DNA of 64,000 nucleotides from Protopterus annectens (Eukaryota; Chordata; Ceratodontiformes; Protopteridae): contig NC_056744.1 of assembly GCF_019279795.1 (NCBI RefSeq), positions 1,510,922,012 through 1,510,986,011 of the forward strand, read 5' to 3'. Below the pieces are notes generated by a model. That model saw only the letters and a list, made by a program, of their open reading frames with translations. It was not told the origin of the DNA and did no database searches. Below, in pieces: positions 36,348 through 47,564 of the stretch (position 1 is the stretch's first letter; every line of letters begins with the position of its first letter). Position numbers and translations under genes: made by a program.

Positions 36348-36392
<45 letters not shown>

Positions 36393-36626
36393 GTGTGTGT
36401 GTTTCCAGCTGCCCCTGGAGATAGTAATGCTTTAGGCAGCTTATGACACATACCTTGGCTATCGGCGTCTATTCCTTTACGGATGATGTCACCCGCCTAG
36501 AAGTATGCCTCTGACAGCGCTGTGCTCAGTAATCTCGGTAGCATGTTCTGTAAATGCATCATGCTGTAGTGTGTTCATCTAGGTAGGCATAGGTTCAACT
36601 TCCGGCCCTTCCTCGTGTGTGTGGAT

Positions 36627-36685
<59 letters not shown>

Positions 36686-36891
36686 CCAGCTGCCTCTGGA
36701 GATAGTAATGCTTTTAGGCGGCCATGACACATACCTTGGCTAATGGCATCTATTCCTTTACGGATGATGTCACCCGCCTAGAAGTATGCCTCTGACAGCT
36801 GTGCTCAGTAATCTCGGTAGCGTTCTGTAAATGCATCATGCTGTAGTGTGTTCATGTAGGTAGGCGTAGGTTCAACTCCCGGCCCTTCCCC

Positions 36892-36923
<32 letters not shown>

Positions 36924-37449
36924 GTTTTCAGCTGCCCCTGGAGATAGTAATGCTTTTAGATGCTTCGCAACACATACCTTGGCTATCGGCGTCTATTCCT
37001 TTACGGATGATGTCACCCACCTAGAAGTATGCCTCTGACAGCGCTGTGCTCAGTAATCTCGGTAGCGCATTCTATAAATGCATCATGCTGTAGTGTGTTC
37101 ATGTAGGTAGGCGTAGATTCAACTCCCGGCCCTTCCCCATGTGTGTTTGTGGTGTGTGTGTGTTTCCAGCTGCCTCTGGAGATAGTAATGCTTTTAGACG
37201 CTTTGCAACACATACCTTGGCTATTGGCGTCTATTCCTTTATGGATGATGTCACCCGCCTAGAAGTATGCCTCTGACAGCACTGTGCTCAGTAATCTCGG
37301 TAGCGTTCTGTAAATGCATCATGCTGTAGTGTGTTCATGTAGGTAGGCGTAGGTTCAACTCCCGGCCCTTTCCCGTGTGTGTGTGTGTGTTTCCATCTGC
37401 CTTTGGAGATAGTAATGCTTTTAGACGCTTCGCAACACATACCTTGGCT
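36130..37449. repeat. Tandem array with tRNA-like segment and (GT)n tract
   Basis: Units of about 238-279 bp, timed by 'tcagtaatctcggtagc' at 36,261, 36,526, 36,805, 37,050 and 37,288; a sixth unit is cut by the assembly gap. Each unit has 'gctcagtaatctcggtagcg', about 45 bp, then 'taggttcaactcccggccc', then a GT tract of variable length, then 'tttccagctgcc.ctggaga' and 'acataccttggctat'. The spacing of an A-box-like and a B-box-like (GGTTCAACTCC) element suggests a SINE-derived unit. Length variation is almost all in the GT tract. Confidence 0.85.
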
Positions 37450-37949
37450 NNNNNNNNNNNNNNNNNNNNNNNNNNNNNNNNNNNNNNNNNNNNNNNNNNN
37501 NNNNNNNNNNNNNNNNNNNNNNNNNNNNNNNNNNNNNNNNNNNNNNNNNNNNNNNNNNNNNNNNNNNNNNNNNNNNNNNNNNNNNNNNNNNNNNNNNNNN
37601 NNNNNNNNNNNNNNNNNNNNNNNNNNNNNNNNNNNNNNNNNNNNNNNNNNNNNNNNNNNNNNNNNNNNNNNNNNNNNNNNNNNNNNNNNNNNNNNNNNNN
37701 NNNNNNNNNNNNNNNNNNNNNNNNNNNNNNNNNNNNNNNNNNNNNNNNNNNNNNNNNNNNNNNNNNNNNNNNNNNNNNNNNNNNNNNNNNNNNNNNNNNN
37801 NNNNNNNNNNNNNNNNNNNNNNNNNNNNNNNNNNNNNNNNNNNNNNNNNNNNNNNNNNNNNNNNNNNNNNNNNNNNNNNNNNNNNNNNNNNNNNNNNNNN
37901 NNNNNNNNNNNNNNNNNNNNNNNNNNNNNNNNNNNNNNNNNNNNNNNNN
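37450..37949. other. Assembly gap, 500 N
   Basis: Exactly 500 N, so an arbitrary-length placeholder. It joins the tandem array directly to a DIRS gag region. ORFs drawn across it are meaningless. Confidence 0.99.
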
Positions 37950-37981
37950 TTTTCATTTCCGGATACACCGACACCAGTTTT

Positions 37982-39447
37982 AGGAAAAAGACGCAAAGAC
38001 AAGGACCCGCCACCCGAGGCCCGCACCGAGTACTAAGACCACGCTTAGGCCGACTACCAGTTCTCCGGTTCTCAGCGAGGTGCCTACACAGCCCCTGACT
38101 ACCGATGAAACTATTTTACTGGTGTCTTCAGTACCCGAGGTTGCAGGCTCCTCGGTCTCCATTCCCTCTGCAGATACCGATGCCACTCTTGACGGGGAAA
38201 CCGAAAATTTAGTGTGGCCTGCCATTTCTGAAGGCGTCTTCAGGCCTTCCACCTTCTCTGTTAAAGCCTTCACTAAATCTAAAGCTACCATCAAAACTAA
38301 AAACAAGGCCCTCAGACCGCCTCTCAAGGCCCCATGCCTAAAAAACAGATGCTTAAAATGGCTGAGGATTTGATAACTCTCATCAGGGGTTCTCAACCCC
38401 ACCTCTGACAAAAGGCCCAGATTGGACCAGGCTTCTATTACCTCAGACCATTATGAGGACCAGGATTATGCCTATTCCCCTTTTGAAGACTCTGATGCTG
38501 AGGAGTCTATTCCCTCAGTCTCCCCCCCTGAGGACTACTCATTTGGGGAAACCCTGCATACATTGAGGGAACACTTCCACTGGGAAGGCCAAGATTACTC
38601 AGATTCCAAGAAAAGGCTCAGGGAATTTCTACTGCTCCCCCAGCATAGGCCCCTGGCTATCTCTCCTGTTTTAGATATTTTGGATGATGTATATGCAGAA
38701 GCCAGTCTTAATCCAGATTCTTTACCTCCGGCCCCTGTTAAACCAGACCGGTATTACCGGGTTCCTGATTCTCACCAGTTCCTTTATAAAAGCCATACTG
38801 CTGACCCAGAAACTATTTCACAGGGTCCCAAGGGGATAAAGGCCTCTACTGCTAAAAACCCTTTACCTTCAGAGAGAGATTCCAGAGCATTAGAAAGGTG
38901 GGGGAAAAAGGTGTATACATCAGCCACTTTAACCATGAGGGCATTAAACTGTCTATTTCATATGTTAAAGTACCAACAGTTTTTGTTATCCCAGCTGAAA
39001 AGCAAAATGACACAAACAGAACAACCAGATTTGAAAGAGTTGCAGGATTTGTTGCATGGAGCAGAGCAAGTGGATAAACATACCTTGCAGTGTGGTTTTG
39101 ATGCTTTAGAGGCCTCATGTAGAGCTGCTGTCACAGGGTCTGTCATACGTAGACATGCTTGGCTCAAGGAGCAAACCTTACCAGATCATGTCAAAGCAAA
39201 GTTATTAGATGCACCACTTCAAAAAGATGTATTGTTCAGTGTTAAACCTGAGGAGGTACTAAAGAAAATGAAGGAAAAAGCGAAATCTATGCAAACAGTT
39301 AAAGATTTCTTGCAGGTGCAACCTCCACGCTTCAGCAGAAACTGGCCTTCAAAAAATTGGTCCTTTCCAGCCACGGACAGACCTCACAGGGGCAGATACA
39401 GACGCCCAAGGGGTAGAGGACAAACCTCAAGGATCTTACAGAGCTAG
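37982..39447 (+). pseudogene. DIRS gag-like protein
   Basis: Structural ORF1 protein of the DIRS family in this window. The first part (38,080-38,373 frame) holds the Ser/Thr/Pro-rich region and '(A)MPKKQMLKMAEDLITLI'-type sequence after a shift. The second (38,422-39,447, 341 residues) holds the acidic 'DSDAEESIPSVSPPEDYSF', 'FHWEGQDYSDSKKRLREFL', 'RYYRVPDSHQFLYK', 'KKVYTSATLTMRALN', 'GFDALEASCRAAVTGSVI', 'PDHVKAKLLDAP' and 'MQTVKDFLQVQPPRFSRNW' blocks that recur in all copies. The C-terminus is Arg/Gly-rich. The zinc-finger start lies in the gap. One frameshift near 38,380-38,420. Confidence 0.8.
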
Positions 39448-39473
39448 ACAGTGGCAAGCACCAACCCCAAGAG

Positions 39474-40400
39474 GTGGAGAAGATAGGCCACAGTCATTTA
39501 GAAAACAGACACAATGACTTCCCCCTATGCCTGCCAAACAAAGTTATAATGGCAGCACCTTTGGGCGGAAAACTGGCATTATTTTTAAAAAACTGGCACA
39601 TTGTTACAAAAGACAAATGGATTCTGGACATTATAGACAGAGGCTACAGGTTCCATTTTCACACCCTTCCAAAAAATGAGAGGCTTGCCAAACCTGCCAC
39701 AAAATCAGTGGGCAGAGGCACAAAGACAAATTTCCGCTCTCATGGATATGAAAGCAATTCAAGAAGTACCTGCAAAAGAACAAGGTCAAGGTTTTTATTC
39801 CAGACTATTTCTGGTACCAAGGAAGGACAAAGACTGGAGACCCATCTTAGACCTATCCATCCTAAACACATATCTACAGGTACCAAAATTCAAGATGCTC
39901 ACATTACAGCAGCTTCTTCCCATGCTGGGCAAGGAGTCTTGACTGGTAACGTTGGACCTCAACGAGGCATACCTGCATGTCCCTATCAGACAAGATTGCA
40001 GAAGATACCTCAGATTTCTTGCAGGTTCAACCCATTACCAATTCTTTGCATTGCCCTTTGGCTTATCTACTGCGCCCAGAGTGTTTACGAAATGCCTGGC
40101 ATCAGTAATTGCCTTCTGCAGATAACAAGGAATACAAATCTACCCATATCTGGAGGACTGCCTGATCCAAGCGGACAGCAAGGACATTCTATTGCAGCAT
40201 CTGGCGTTTGTAATAAAACTGTTAAACTACCTGGGATACACAGTGAACAAAAAGAAATCAAAACTAATACCTTCTCAACAGATAATTTTCCTGGGTGCCA
40301 GCTTAAATACAACCACCCAGATGGCCTACCTCACGCCAGACAAACAAGGGCAACTGTCTCACTACTTCAACAAAATGGCAACTTTAACCAGACTAACTAA
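39474..40400 (+). pseudogene. DIRS reverse transcriptase with a mutated catalytic box
   Basis: RT of the DIRS/gypsy-like type in shifting frames: 'LAAPLGGKLALF'-like start, 'WILDIIDRGYRFHFHTLP', 'WAEAQRQISALMDMKAIQ', 'SRLFLVPRKDKDWRPILDL' (39,676-39,942 frame), 'LVTLDLNEAYLHVPI' after an in-frame stop at 39,940, and the catalytic box near 40,145, which reads YLEDCLI where the related copies have YLDDCLI. 'KLIPSQQIIFLGASLNTTTQMAYLTPDKQ' region follows. The Asp-to-Glu change, the stop and the frame changes show an inactive copy. Confidence 0.8.
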
Positions 40401-40403
40401 AGC

Positions 40404-40565
40404 TTTATACACTGGGGAAGGCTGTGTTAGTCCAGCCGAAACCGGTCTGTTTGCTGTATGTATTTGTGAATACAAATATTTTTGAAGTCACCATTGCTGG
40501 CTCTTTGTGTTTTTTACTGTTCTGGTGTGTGGAGCCTGGTATTTGCTCACGTGCAGGGGACTTGA
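40404..40565. mobile_element. Unidentified interspersed sequence between two DIRS parts
   Basis: About 160 bp that matches neither DIRS neighbour. It contains 'gtgttagtccagccgaaacc', 'tgtgaatacaaatattttt' and 'gaagtcaccattgctggctc'. It takes the place of the outer part of element B's left ITR, whose recognisable sequence starts at about 40,566. It resembles the tail of a retroelement or SINE, but I cannot name the family. Confidence 0.35.
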
Positions 40566-40756
40566 CTTTTTGATACATCAGGGGTATAAAACATACAGCC
40601 GACGCCATTTTCTTTAGTCTTTCTTGCCGAGCAGTGCCTGAAGCAGAAGCATTTCGCAAGTGCCCGTCGGCCGACTATTGAAATGTTTGAGTTTCAGAAC
40701 CAAAGTCTTCACTAAAGCTAAGTACTCAGTTGGGGAAACTTTTTTCTTGCTTTTTA

Positions 40757-42396
40757 CCGATGTCAGAAAAAGTTAATAATTGTATTACTTGTGGGAAGCG
40801 AATACCGCATAAGGATTTCCATTTATATTGTATTCCTTGCCCAGGCCCTGATCACAACGTGCCTGGCTGTCGGTTTTGTGCTAGATTTAACCGATGCACT
40901 ATTAAGCATCGGTATATTTTTGCATCAGAGTATTTTGGAGACAGATTTAACTACCCAGAAATGTCGTCTGATGGCAATCCGACTACCGGAGTACATAAAA
41001 AAACGAAAAGAAAAGGACAGAGAAAGGCAGTTGAGATCCAAAACAGACTAAGCTTCTCCTAAGCCAGTCGCCGGTTTGCCGGTACTCAGTGAGGCGCCTT
41101 TGCAGCCCCTGATACCCGCTACCTTTGAGTCGCAGGCTTCTACCGACACCCATGTGGAGTCCGGCATGCCACAAGATACTCAAGGTGTTCGGCTGATGGA
41201 TGCATCTCCCTCGGATGGGTCCGGAGCCGCTGAGCAGGCACTGGCTTCTGATGGTATATTCAGACCTCAACATTTGTACATCAAGCCAATGACAGCTGCA
41301 AAACCAAAGACAAAAGCAACTTCTAAAGCTACAAAACCAACGCATGAGCCACGTGCACAGGCCTCTATGCCTAAGAAACAGATGATCAAAATGGCTGAAT
41401 ACCTTATTACCTTGATCAGGGGTACCCATCCCCCTCCAGATAAGAGGCCTAGGCAAGACACTGATTATGAATCTTCAGATCAAGTTTCTATTGCTTCTGA
41501 TTCCTCTTCTGATCAGGAATTATCTGTACCTCCCTATGAGGAATCTGATGCCGAGGAGTCTATTCCTTCTGCATCTCCTCCTGAGGATTATTCATTTGGA
41601 GAAACCTTGCATACTTTGAGGGAACATTTTCACTGGGAGAGTCAAGACTTCTCAGAATCAAAAAAGAGGCTCAGGGATTTCCTTCTCCCTCACCACAAAC
41701 CTTTAGCCATTCCCCCTGTTTTAGACATTGTGGATGATGTGTTTTTGGAGTCAAGCTTGACCCCTGACTCATTACCTCCGGCTCGCAGTAAGCCTGACAG
41801 ATATATAGGGTCCCTGACTCTCATCAGTTCTTATTTTGAAACCCTGCTGTTGATCCTGAAACTATTTCACAGGGTCCAAAGGGAGTTAAGGCCTCAACAG
41901 CAAAAAATCCTACCCCCTCTGACAGAGATTCAAGGGCACTGGACATATGGGGGAAAAAAGGTTTATACATCTGCAACCTTGGCAATCAGGGCCTTAAACT
42001 GTCAATTACCTATGCTTAAGTACCAACAACATGTTATGGGATTGCTGAAACAGAAAATGATGATTTCAGAATGTGCAGAAAATAAAAGAATTGCAGGAAT
42101 TATTGCATGCAACTGAACAAGTTGGAAAGCATACTTTGCAATGTGGTTTTGTTTCTTTAGAGGCCTCCTGCAGGGCCGCAGTTACTGGATCTGTGATGAG
42201 GAGGCATACCTGGTTAAAGGAACAAAATTTGCCTGATCATGTTAAAGCTAAATTGCTAGGTGCACCTTTACAGCACAATTCTCTGTTTGGTATTAAGGCA
42301 GAAGAGGTTTTAAAGAAAATGGAAGACAAAGCTAAGTCTATGCAAACTGTTAAAGATTTCTTACAAGTGCAGCCACCAAGATTCAGTAGACACTGA
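40757..42396 (+). pseudogene. DIRS B gag-like protein
   Basis: The ATG at 40,757 starts 'MSEKVNNCITCGKRIPHKDF', followed by a zinc-binding pattern C-x2-C, then H/C, C-x2-C and C-x2-C ('CPGPDHNVPGCRFC'). The first frame ends at 41,050; the Pro/Ser/Thr-rich part resumes at 41,076 and runs to 42,116 with 'MPKKQMIKMAEYLITLI', the acidic 'DAEESIPSASPPEDYSFGE' and a local shift near 41,815. The last part (42,073-42,396) has 'GKHTLQCGF', 'EASCRAAVTGSVMRRH' and 'VKDFLQVQPPRFSR'. At least three breaks. Confidence 0.8.
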
Positions 42397-42589
42397 CCTA
42401 CAAAAAATCGGTCCTTTCCTGTGTCAGACAGAGCTCAAAGGGGCAAATCCAGATGCCCTAAGGGTTCCAGGTACCAGGCTCAAGACTCCTACAGGTCAAA
42501 GCAATGGGGCGCATCCACCTCCAAATCTGGAGGAGATAAAGCGCAAACCTACAGAAAGCAATCCCAATGACTTCCCTCTGCCTACACCA

Positions 42590-43503
42590 AGCACTTATCT
42601 TTTGGCAGCACCCATAGGGGGAAAATTAGCACTTTTTGCTCAGAATTGGCAGTTAATAACCCAGGACAAGTGGCTACTAAACATCGTATCACAGGGATAC
42701 TGATTCCATTTCCACGCACTGCCAATGACAAATGGTTGGCCAGATCTGCCAAAAAATCAATTGTTAGAGGCACAGAAACAGGTTACATCCCTCATGGATA
42801 TGGGGGCGATTCAGACAGTACCAGAACAGGAAAAAGGGCAAGTTTTTTTGGTAAGAAGAAAGGACAAGTCCTGGCAGCCAATACTGGATTTATTGATTTT
42901 GAGCACATACCTGGACATTCCAAAATTCAAAATGATCACTTTGCAGCAGCTTCTGCCCATGATGAGCAAGAATGTTTGGCTGGTGACTTTAGACCTAAAA
43001 GAGGCATACCTGCATGTCCCAATAAGACAGTCGTGCAGAAGATACCTCAGATTCAAGGCTGGCTTAATCCATTACTAATTCGTACAACTGCCCTTTGGCT
43101 TATCTACTGCGCCCAGGGTCTTCACAAAGTGCCTGGCACCAGTAATTGCATTTTGCAGACAAAAAAGTATTCAAATATATCCTTACTTGGACGACTGTCT
43201 CATTCAAGTAGAGAACAAGGACACTCTTCTACGAAACCTGGCGTTTGTGAAAAGGCTTCTAACACGTCTAGGGTACACAGTAAACGAAAAGAAATCACAA
43301 CTGGTACGCTCTCAAAAGATAACATTCCTAGGTGCAAGCTTAAATACAACTGCCCAGATGGCTTACCTCACGCCAGACAAACAAAGGCAACTGACTACTT
43401 ACTTCAAACTGATGGCAACAAAAACCCAATCTTCTGCAAGACAAATTCTGCAGGCTCTGGGCTTCATGGCATCCTGCATCCTACTAATTCCATATGCATA
43501 ACT
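42590..43503 (+). pseudogene. DIRS B reverse transcriptase
   Basis: Pieces: 'FLLAAPIGGKLALFAQNW'-like start at about 42,597, 'GWPDLPKNQLLEAQKQ' and 'LVTLDLKEAYLHVPIRQS' (42,725-43,078), then a shifted part with the intact catalytic 'YLDDCLIQVENKD' at about 43,180-43,215 and 'LGASLNTTAQMAYLTPDKQ' (43,187-43,501). Beginning of RNase H up to 43,574. Frameshifts near 43,078-43,180 and a TAA at 43,501 break the frame. Confidence 0.8.
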
Positions 43504-43574
43504 GCATAAGAGGAAACTTCAGTGGTACCTAAAAAGTTTATGGTGTCAACATTCACACAGTCTGGAAACCATGA

Positions 43575-43765
43575 ATGTTCATCATGTTTCACTGTTGCAG
43601 TCATTACTCTTTGGTTATCCTGCTGGTAGGCAACCCGCAGTTGGCCCGAGTTCCAAAGTCTAGGTCCGGCGTCTGTTGCTGTAGCTTCTTCCCTGATGTC
43701 AGTGCGTCAGGGGTATAAAAGATGCAAGAGACGCCATTTTCTTCAGTCTTTCTTGCCACGAGGTG
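43575..43765 (+). promoter_or_regulatory. Left inverted terminal repeat with TATA box (element A)
   Basis: Contains 'gtttcactgttgcagtcatta', the block 'gttccaaagtctaggtccgg' and a TATA box (43,714-43,720, in 'ggggtataaaag'), then 'gccattttcttcagtctttc'. The same order is present in elements B, E and G and, inverted, at every right end. It is presumably the start site of the genomic RNA. Confidence 0.75.
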
Positions 43766-43893
43766 CCCGAAGCAGAAGCGGTTCGCAAGTGCCGGTCGGC
43801 CGACTCCTGAGATTTTCGAAACAGAGTTGCAGAACCGAAGTCTTTAATAAAGCTAAGTACCCCGTTGGGGAAACTTTTTCTTGCTCCAGACCG

Positions 43894-45571
43894 ATGTCAG
43901 TAAAAGTTAACAATTGTATTTCTTGTGGGAAGCAAATACCTCATAAGGACTTTCACTCTTACTGTATTCCTTGCCTAGGCCCTGACCACGATGTTTCTAG
44001 TTGTTGGTTTTGTGCTAGATTCAACAAATGCACTATTAAACGTCGGTTTGATTTTGCATTACATTACTTTGGCCGAAGGTTTAACTATGTAATGCCATCG
44101 GAACAACTGATGACTGGAATTCATAAAAAAACACAGACAATGAAGAAGACTGACATCAGAGGTCCAAAATCGACGAAGCCTCTTCTAGGCCAGTCACCGG
44201 TTCTCGGTGAGGCGCTTTCGCAGCCCCTGACACCCGCTACCTCAGAGCCACAGGCCGTACCCGACTTCCACGTGGAGACAACTAGGCCTCTACATACTCA
44301 AGGTATTGGGCCTACGGAAAATATTCCCTCAGATGGGTCCGGCGCCGCTGAGCAGGCATCTGCTTCTGAGGGTGTTTACAGACCTTCACAGCTTACTATT
44401 AAATCCTCTGCAGCAGCCAAAGTACAGTCAAAGACACCATTAAAGACAAAGAAACAAGTACAGCATTCTCCTGGACAGTCAACCATGCCAAAGAAACAGA
44501 TGCTTAAAATGGCCGAAGACTTAATTACTTTGATCAGGGGTTCCCATCCCCCTCCTGATAAAAGGCCTAGGCAAGACACTGACTATGATTCCTCTGACCA
44601 GGTTTCTATTTCCTCTTCCTCTTCAGATCAGGGCTATTCTCTTCCTTCCTATGAGGACTCTGATGCTGAAGAATCTATACCTTCAGCCTCTCCACCTGAG
44701 GATTACTCTTTTGGGGAAACTGCACACCATGAGGGAACATTTCCACTGGGAGAGCCAGGATTATGTAGAATCCAAGAAAATGCTCAGAGATGTTCTTTTA
44801 CTGCCTTAACACAGGCCCCTGGTTATCCCCCCTGTTCTTGATATAGTTGATTGTTTTCTCTGAATCCTGTCTGTCTCCTGATTCTTTACCCCCTGCACCA
44901 GTCAAGCCAGACAGGTATTACAGGGTCCCTGACTCTCATAAATTTCTTTATAATAACCCTGCTGCTGACCCTGAAACAATTTCTCAGGGTCCCAAAGGGG
45001 TTAAGGCTTCCACTGCTAAAAACCCTGTTCCCTCTGATAGGGATTCTAGAGCTCTGGATAGATGGAGAAAAAAGTTTACACTTCTGCTACTTTAGCTGTA
45101 AGGGCTTTAAACTGCCAGTTTTACATGCTTAAATATCAGCAGTACGTCATGTCTTTGTTAAAACAGAAAATGCTTACAAATCCAGAGAATCCTGACTATA
45201 AGGAAATGCAGAAATTATTGCATGCAGCTGAACAAGTGGGAAAGCATACTCTGCAATGGGGTTTTGATTCATTAGAGGCTTCTTGCAGAGCTGCAGTTAC
45301 AGGCTATGTCATTCGAAGGCATGCTTGGTTGAAAGAACAAAGTTTACCTGAACATGTTAAAGTAAAATTATTGGATGCTCCATTACAACATGATATTTTG
45401 TTTGGTGTTAAGGCAGAAGAGGTGTTAAAGAAAATGGAGGATAAAGCAAAATTTATGCAAACAGTAAAGGATTTCTTACAGGTTCAACCACCTAGGTTTA
45501 GTAGAAACTGGCCTTCAAAAAATTGGTCCTTTCAGGTGTCAGACAGGCCACAAAGAGGCAGATACAGATGA
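43894..45571 (+). pseudogene. DIRS A gag-like protein
   Basis: The start at 43,894 gives 'MSVKVNNCISCGKQIPHKDF' and a double zinc-binding module: C-x2-C, H and C, C-x2-C-L-G-x2-H, C-x2-C. The frame is open through the Ser/Pro-rich region, 'MPKKQMLKMAEDLITLI' and the acidic 'DSDAEESIPSASPPEDYSFG' to about 44,720, where a small deletion shifts it. It resumes in 44,847-45,095 ('RYYRVPDSHKFLYN') and 45,062-45,571 ('KKVYTSATLAVRALN', 'GFDSLEASCRAAVTGYVI', 'MQTVKDFLQVQPPRFSRNW'), ending in an Arg-rich tail. The module is expected to bind nucleic acid or assemble particles; this is inferred from position. Confidence 0.85.
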
Positions 45572-45620
45572 CCAAGAGACAGATCTCAGCCACAAGGCTC
45601 CTACAGACCTAAACCATGGG

Positions 45621-47564
45621 GTGCTTCTGCCCCCAAAGGAGGAGAAAACAAATCACAACCTTATAGGAAACCGTCCCAATGATTTTCCTGTACAAAGGCC
45701 AAGCACTTATTTTTTGGCAGCACCCCTAGGGGGAAAGCTAGCACTTTTCGCACAAAATTGGCACATAATCACCCAGGACAAATGGGTACTGAATATATTT
45801 TCTCAGGGTTACAGGTTCCACTTTCACACACTTCCAAAATCAAAAGGTATGCCGGACCTGCCACAAAACCAATGGGCAGAGGCACAAAAGGAAATTGGTG
45901 CTCTCATGGACATAGGAGCTATTCAAAGAGTACCCCAGCAAGAACAGGGACAAGGATTTTGCTCAAGACTCTTCCTGGTTCCCAGAAAGGACAAAGCCTG
46001 GAGACCAGTACTGGACTTGTCAATCCTAAATACTTTCTTGGATGTTCCAAAATTCAAAATGTTAACACTGCAGCAACTTCTACCCATGCTGGGCAAGAAG
46101 GCTTGGCTAGTTACTTTAGACCTCAAAAAGGCATACCTGCATGTCCCAATCAGACAATCTTGCAGAAGATACCTCAGATTCATAGCTGTCTCAATGCATT
46201 ACCAATTCTCTGCACTGCCCTTTGCCTTATCTACTGGGCCCAGGGTCTTCACAAAATGCCTGGCACCAGTAATTGCATTTTGCAGACAGAGGAATTCAGA
46301 TATATCCCTACTTGGACGACTGCCTTATTCAAGCAGAGAGCAAGGACATAAAGCATCTGGCGTTTGTAAAAAGATTATTAATTTGCCTAGTGTACACAGT
46401 AAACGAAAAGAAATCAAAACTAGTGCCCTCTCAAGAGAGAATATTCCTGGGCGCAAGCTTAAATACAACTACCCAGATGGCTTATCTCACGCCAGACAAA
46501 GGCAAATGACTACTTTCAAATGATGGCAACAAAGACCCAGCTCCCTACAAGAAAAATTCTGCAGGCCCTAGACTTCATAGCTTCCTGCATTCTACTAATT
46601 CCATATGCAAGACTGCATATGAGGAAACTACAATGGTATCTAAAAAGTGTTTGGACTCAGCATTGCCACAGCCTGGAAACAATAGTGACTATAATTCCCT
46701 GTCTACAACAGGAGTTTCGATGGTGGTCCAGGGCCTGTCATCTCAAGGGACAGCCCTTCACCTTACCCACTGCCAGGCACCAATAACAATGGATGCATCG
46801 GATTATGCCTGGGGGGCACATATGGCAGGAAAATGTATTCAGGGCACGTGGCCCAAGGAACAATGCATCTTCACATCAATCAAAAAGAGATGCTAGCTGT
46901 ACAGAATGCCCTGACAGCCTTCAAGGATCTACTACATCCAGGACAACTATTACTAAAGACGGACAACACCACAGTTATGTGGTACATAAACAAGCAAGGG
47001 GGCACACATTCCTACCCCCTCTGCAGGCAAGCCATGACTCTGTGGAGCACAGCACTGACCTATCAAGTACATCTTCAGGCACAATTCCTGCCAGGAAAGA
47101 AAAATACACTGGCAGACGAACTAAGCAGAAATCTCATGGATCTGCACAAATGGAAACTACATCCACAGGTCTTCAGCATAACAAGGAAATGGGGACGACC
47201 GGACATAGATCTTTTTGCCTCCCCTCACAACTGCCAACTACAGAAATTCTGCACAAGAACTTATCACTCACAAGCATGGAAAGTGGATGCTCTTTCATTC
47301 AGCTGGAACACCCTGACAGTTTATGCCTTCCCTCCACTGCCTCTTCTTCCCAAAGTACTCCTAAAAGTCAGACAAGAGAAGCCAAAAATTATCCTGATTG
47401 CCCTAGACTGGCCACGCCACCACTGGTACCCAATCCTAAAGAGCTTGTCTCGAGGCCCAGCCTGGCCTTTACCTCAAATTCCTCATCTTCTGACTCAACA
47501 AAACAATCAGATTCTACACAGTCAACTCAGAACCTTAAATCTGGCTGCATGGCAGATAATTTAG
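45621..47564 (+). pseudogene. DIRS A reverse transcriptase and RNase H
   Basis: The RT runs 45,621-46,300: 'FLAAPLGGKLALFAQNW', 'WAEAQKEIGALMDIGAIQ', 'RLFLVPRKDKAWRPVLDL', 'WLVTLDLKKAYLHVPI', 'LPFALSTGPRVFTK'. After a shift near 46,290, 'YPYLDDCLIQAESKD' supplies the catalytic YLDD and 'IFLGASLNTTTQMAY' follows. RNase H: 'MDASDYAWGAHMAG' (first Asp), 'INQKEMLAVQNAL' (Glu), 'LKTDNTTVMWYINKQGG' (Asp), in the frame 46,833-47,564. It continues into 'GRPDIDLFASPHNCQL' and 'YAFPPLPLLPKVLLK', a region typical of DIRS pol. The last 150 bp overlap the YR frame. Breaks near 46,290, 46,507 and 46,790. Confidence 0.85.

Larger units (their letters stand above)
37950..40403 (+). mobile_element. DIRS element, left part (gag and RT), ends cut
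   Basis: Starts in the gap within the gag region and stops at about 40,403, just after the RT, at the point where RNase H would begin. No left ITR is present because of the gap. It could be the left part of element C or D, whose right ends lie at 51.8-53.1 kb, but about 1.3 kb or more of RNase H/YR would then be missing at the junction. Confidence 0.75.
40566..43574 (+). mobile_element. DIRS element B, left part
   Basis: Inner part of the left ITR with TATA box (40,582-40,588, 'ggggtataaaac'), gag, RT and the start of RNase H. At 43,574 it is interrupted by the complete element A. It resumes at 49,126 with the next RNase H codons, the join falling at the homologous position of element A ('ggaaaccatga' then 'ttcctctcattcccc'). 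Confidence 0.85.

Noticed and set aside
36130-37449. A cluster of functional tRNA genes or a CRISPR-like array
   Set aside because: The A and B boxes are imperfect, units differ by GT-tract length, spacers are not unique, and the genome is eukaryotic.
37288-38098. Several 200-240-residue frames across the first gap
   Set aside because: Mostly undefined residues from the 500 N; not real coding sequence.
38852-39118. Minus-strand frames within the DIRS gag and RT genes
   Set aside because: Shadows of the plus-strand genes; the plus-strand blocks recur in every copy.
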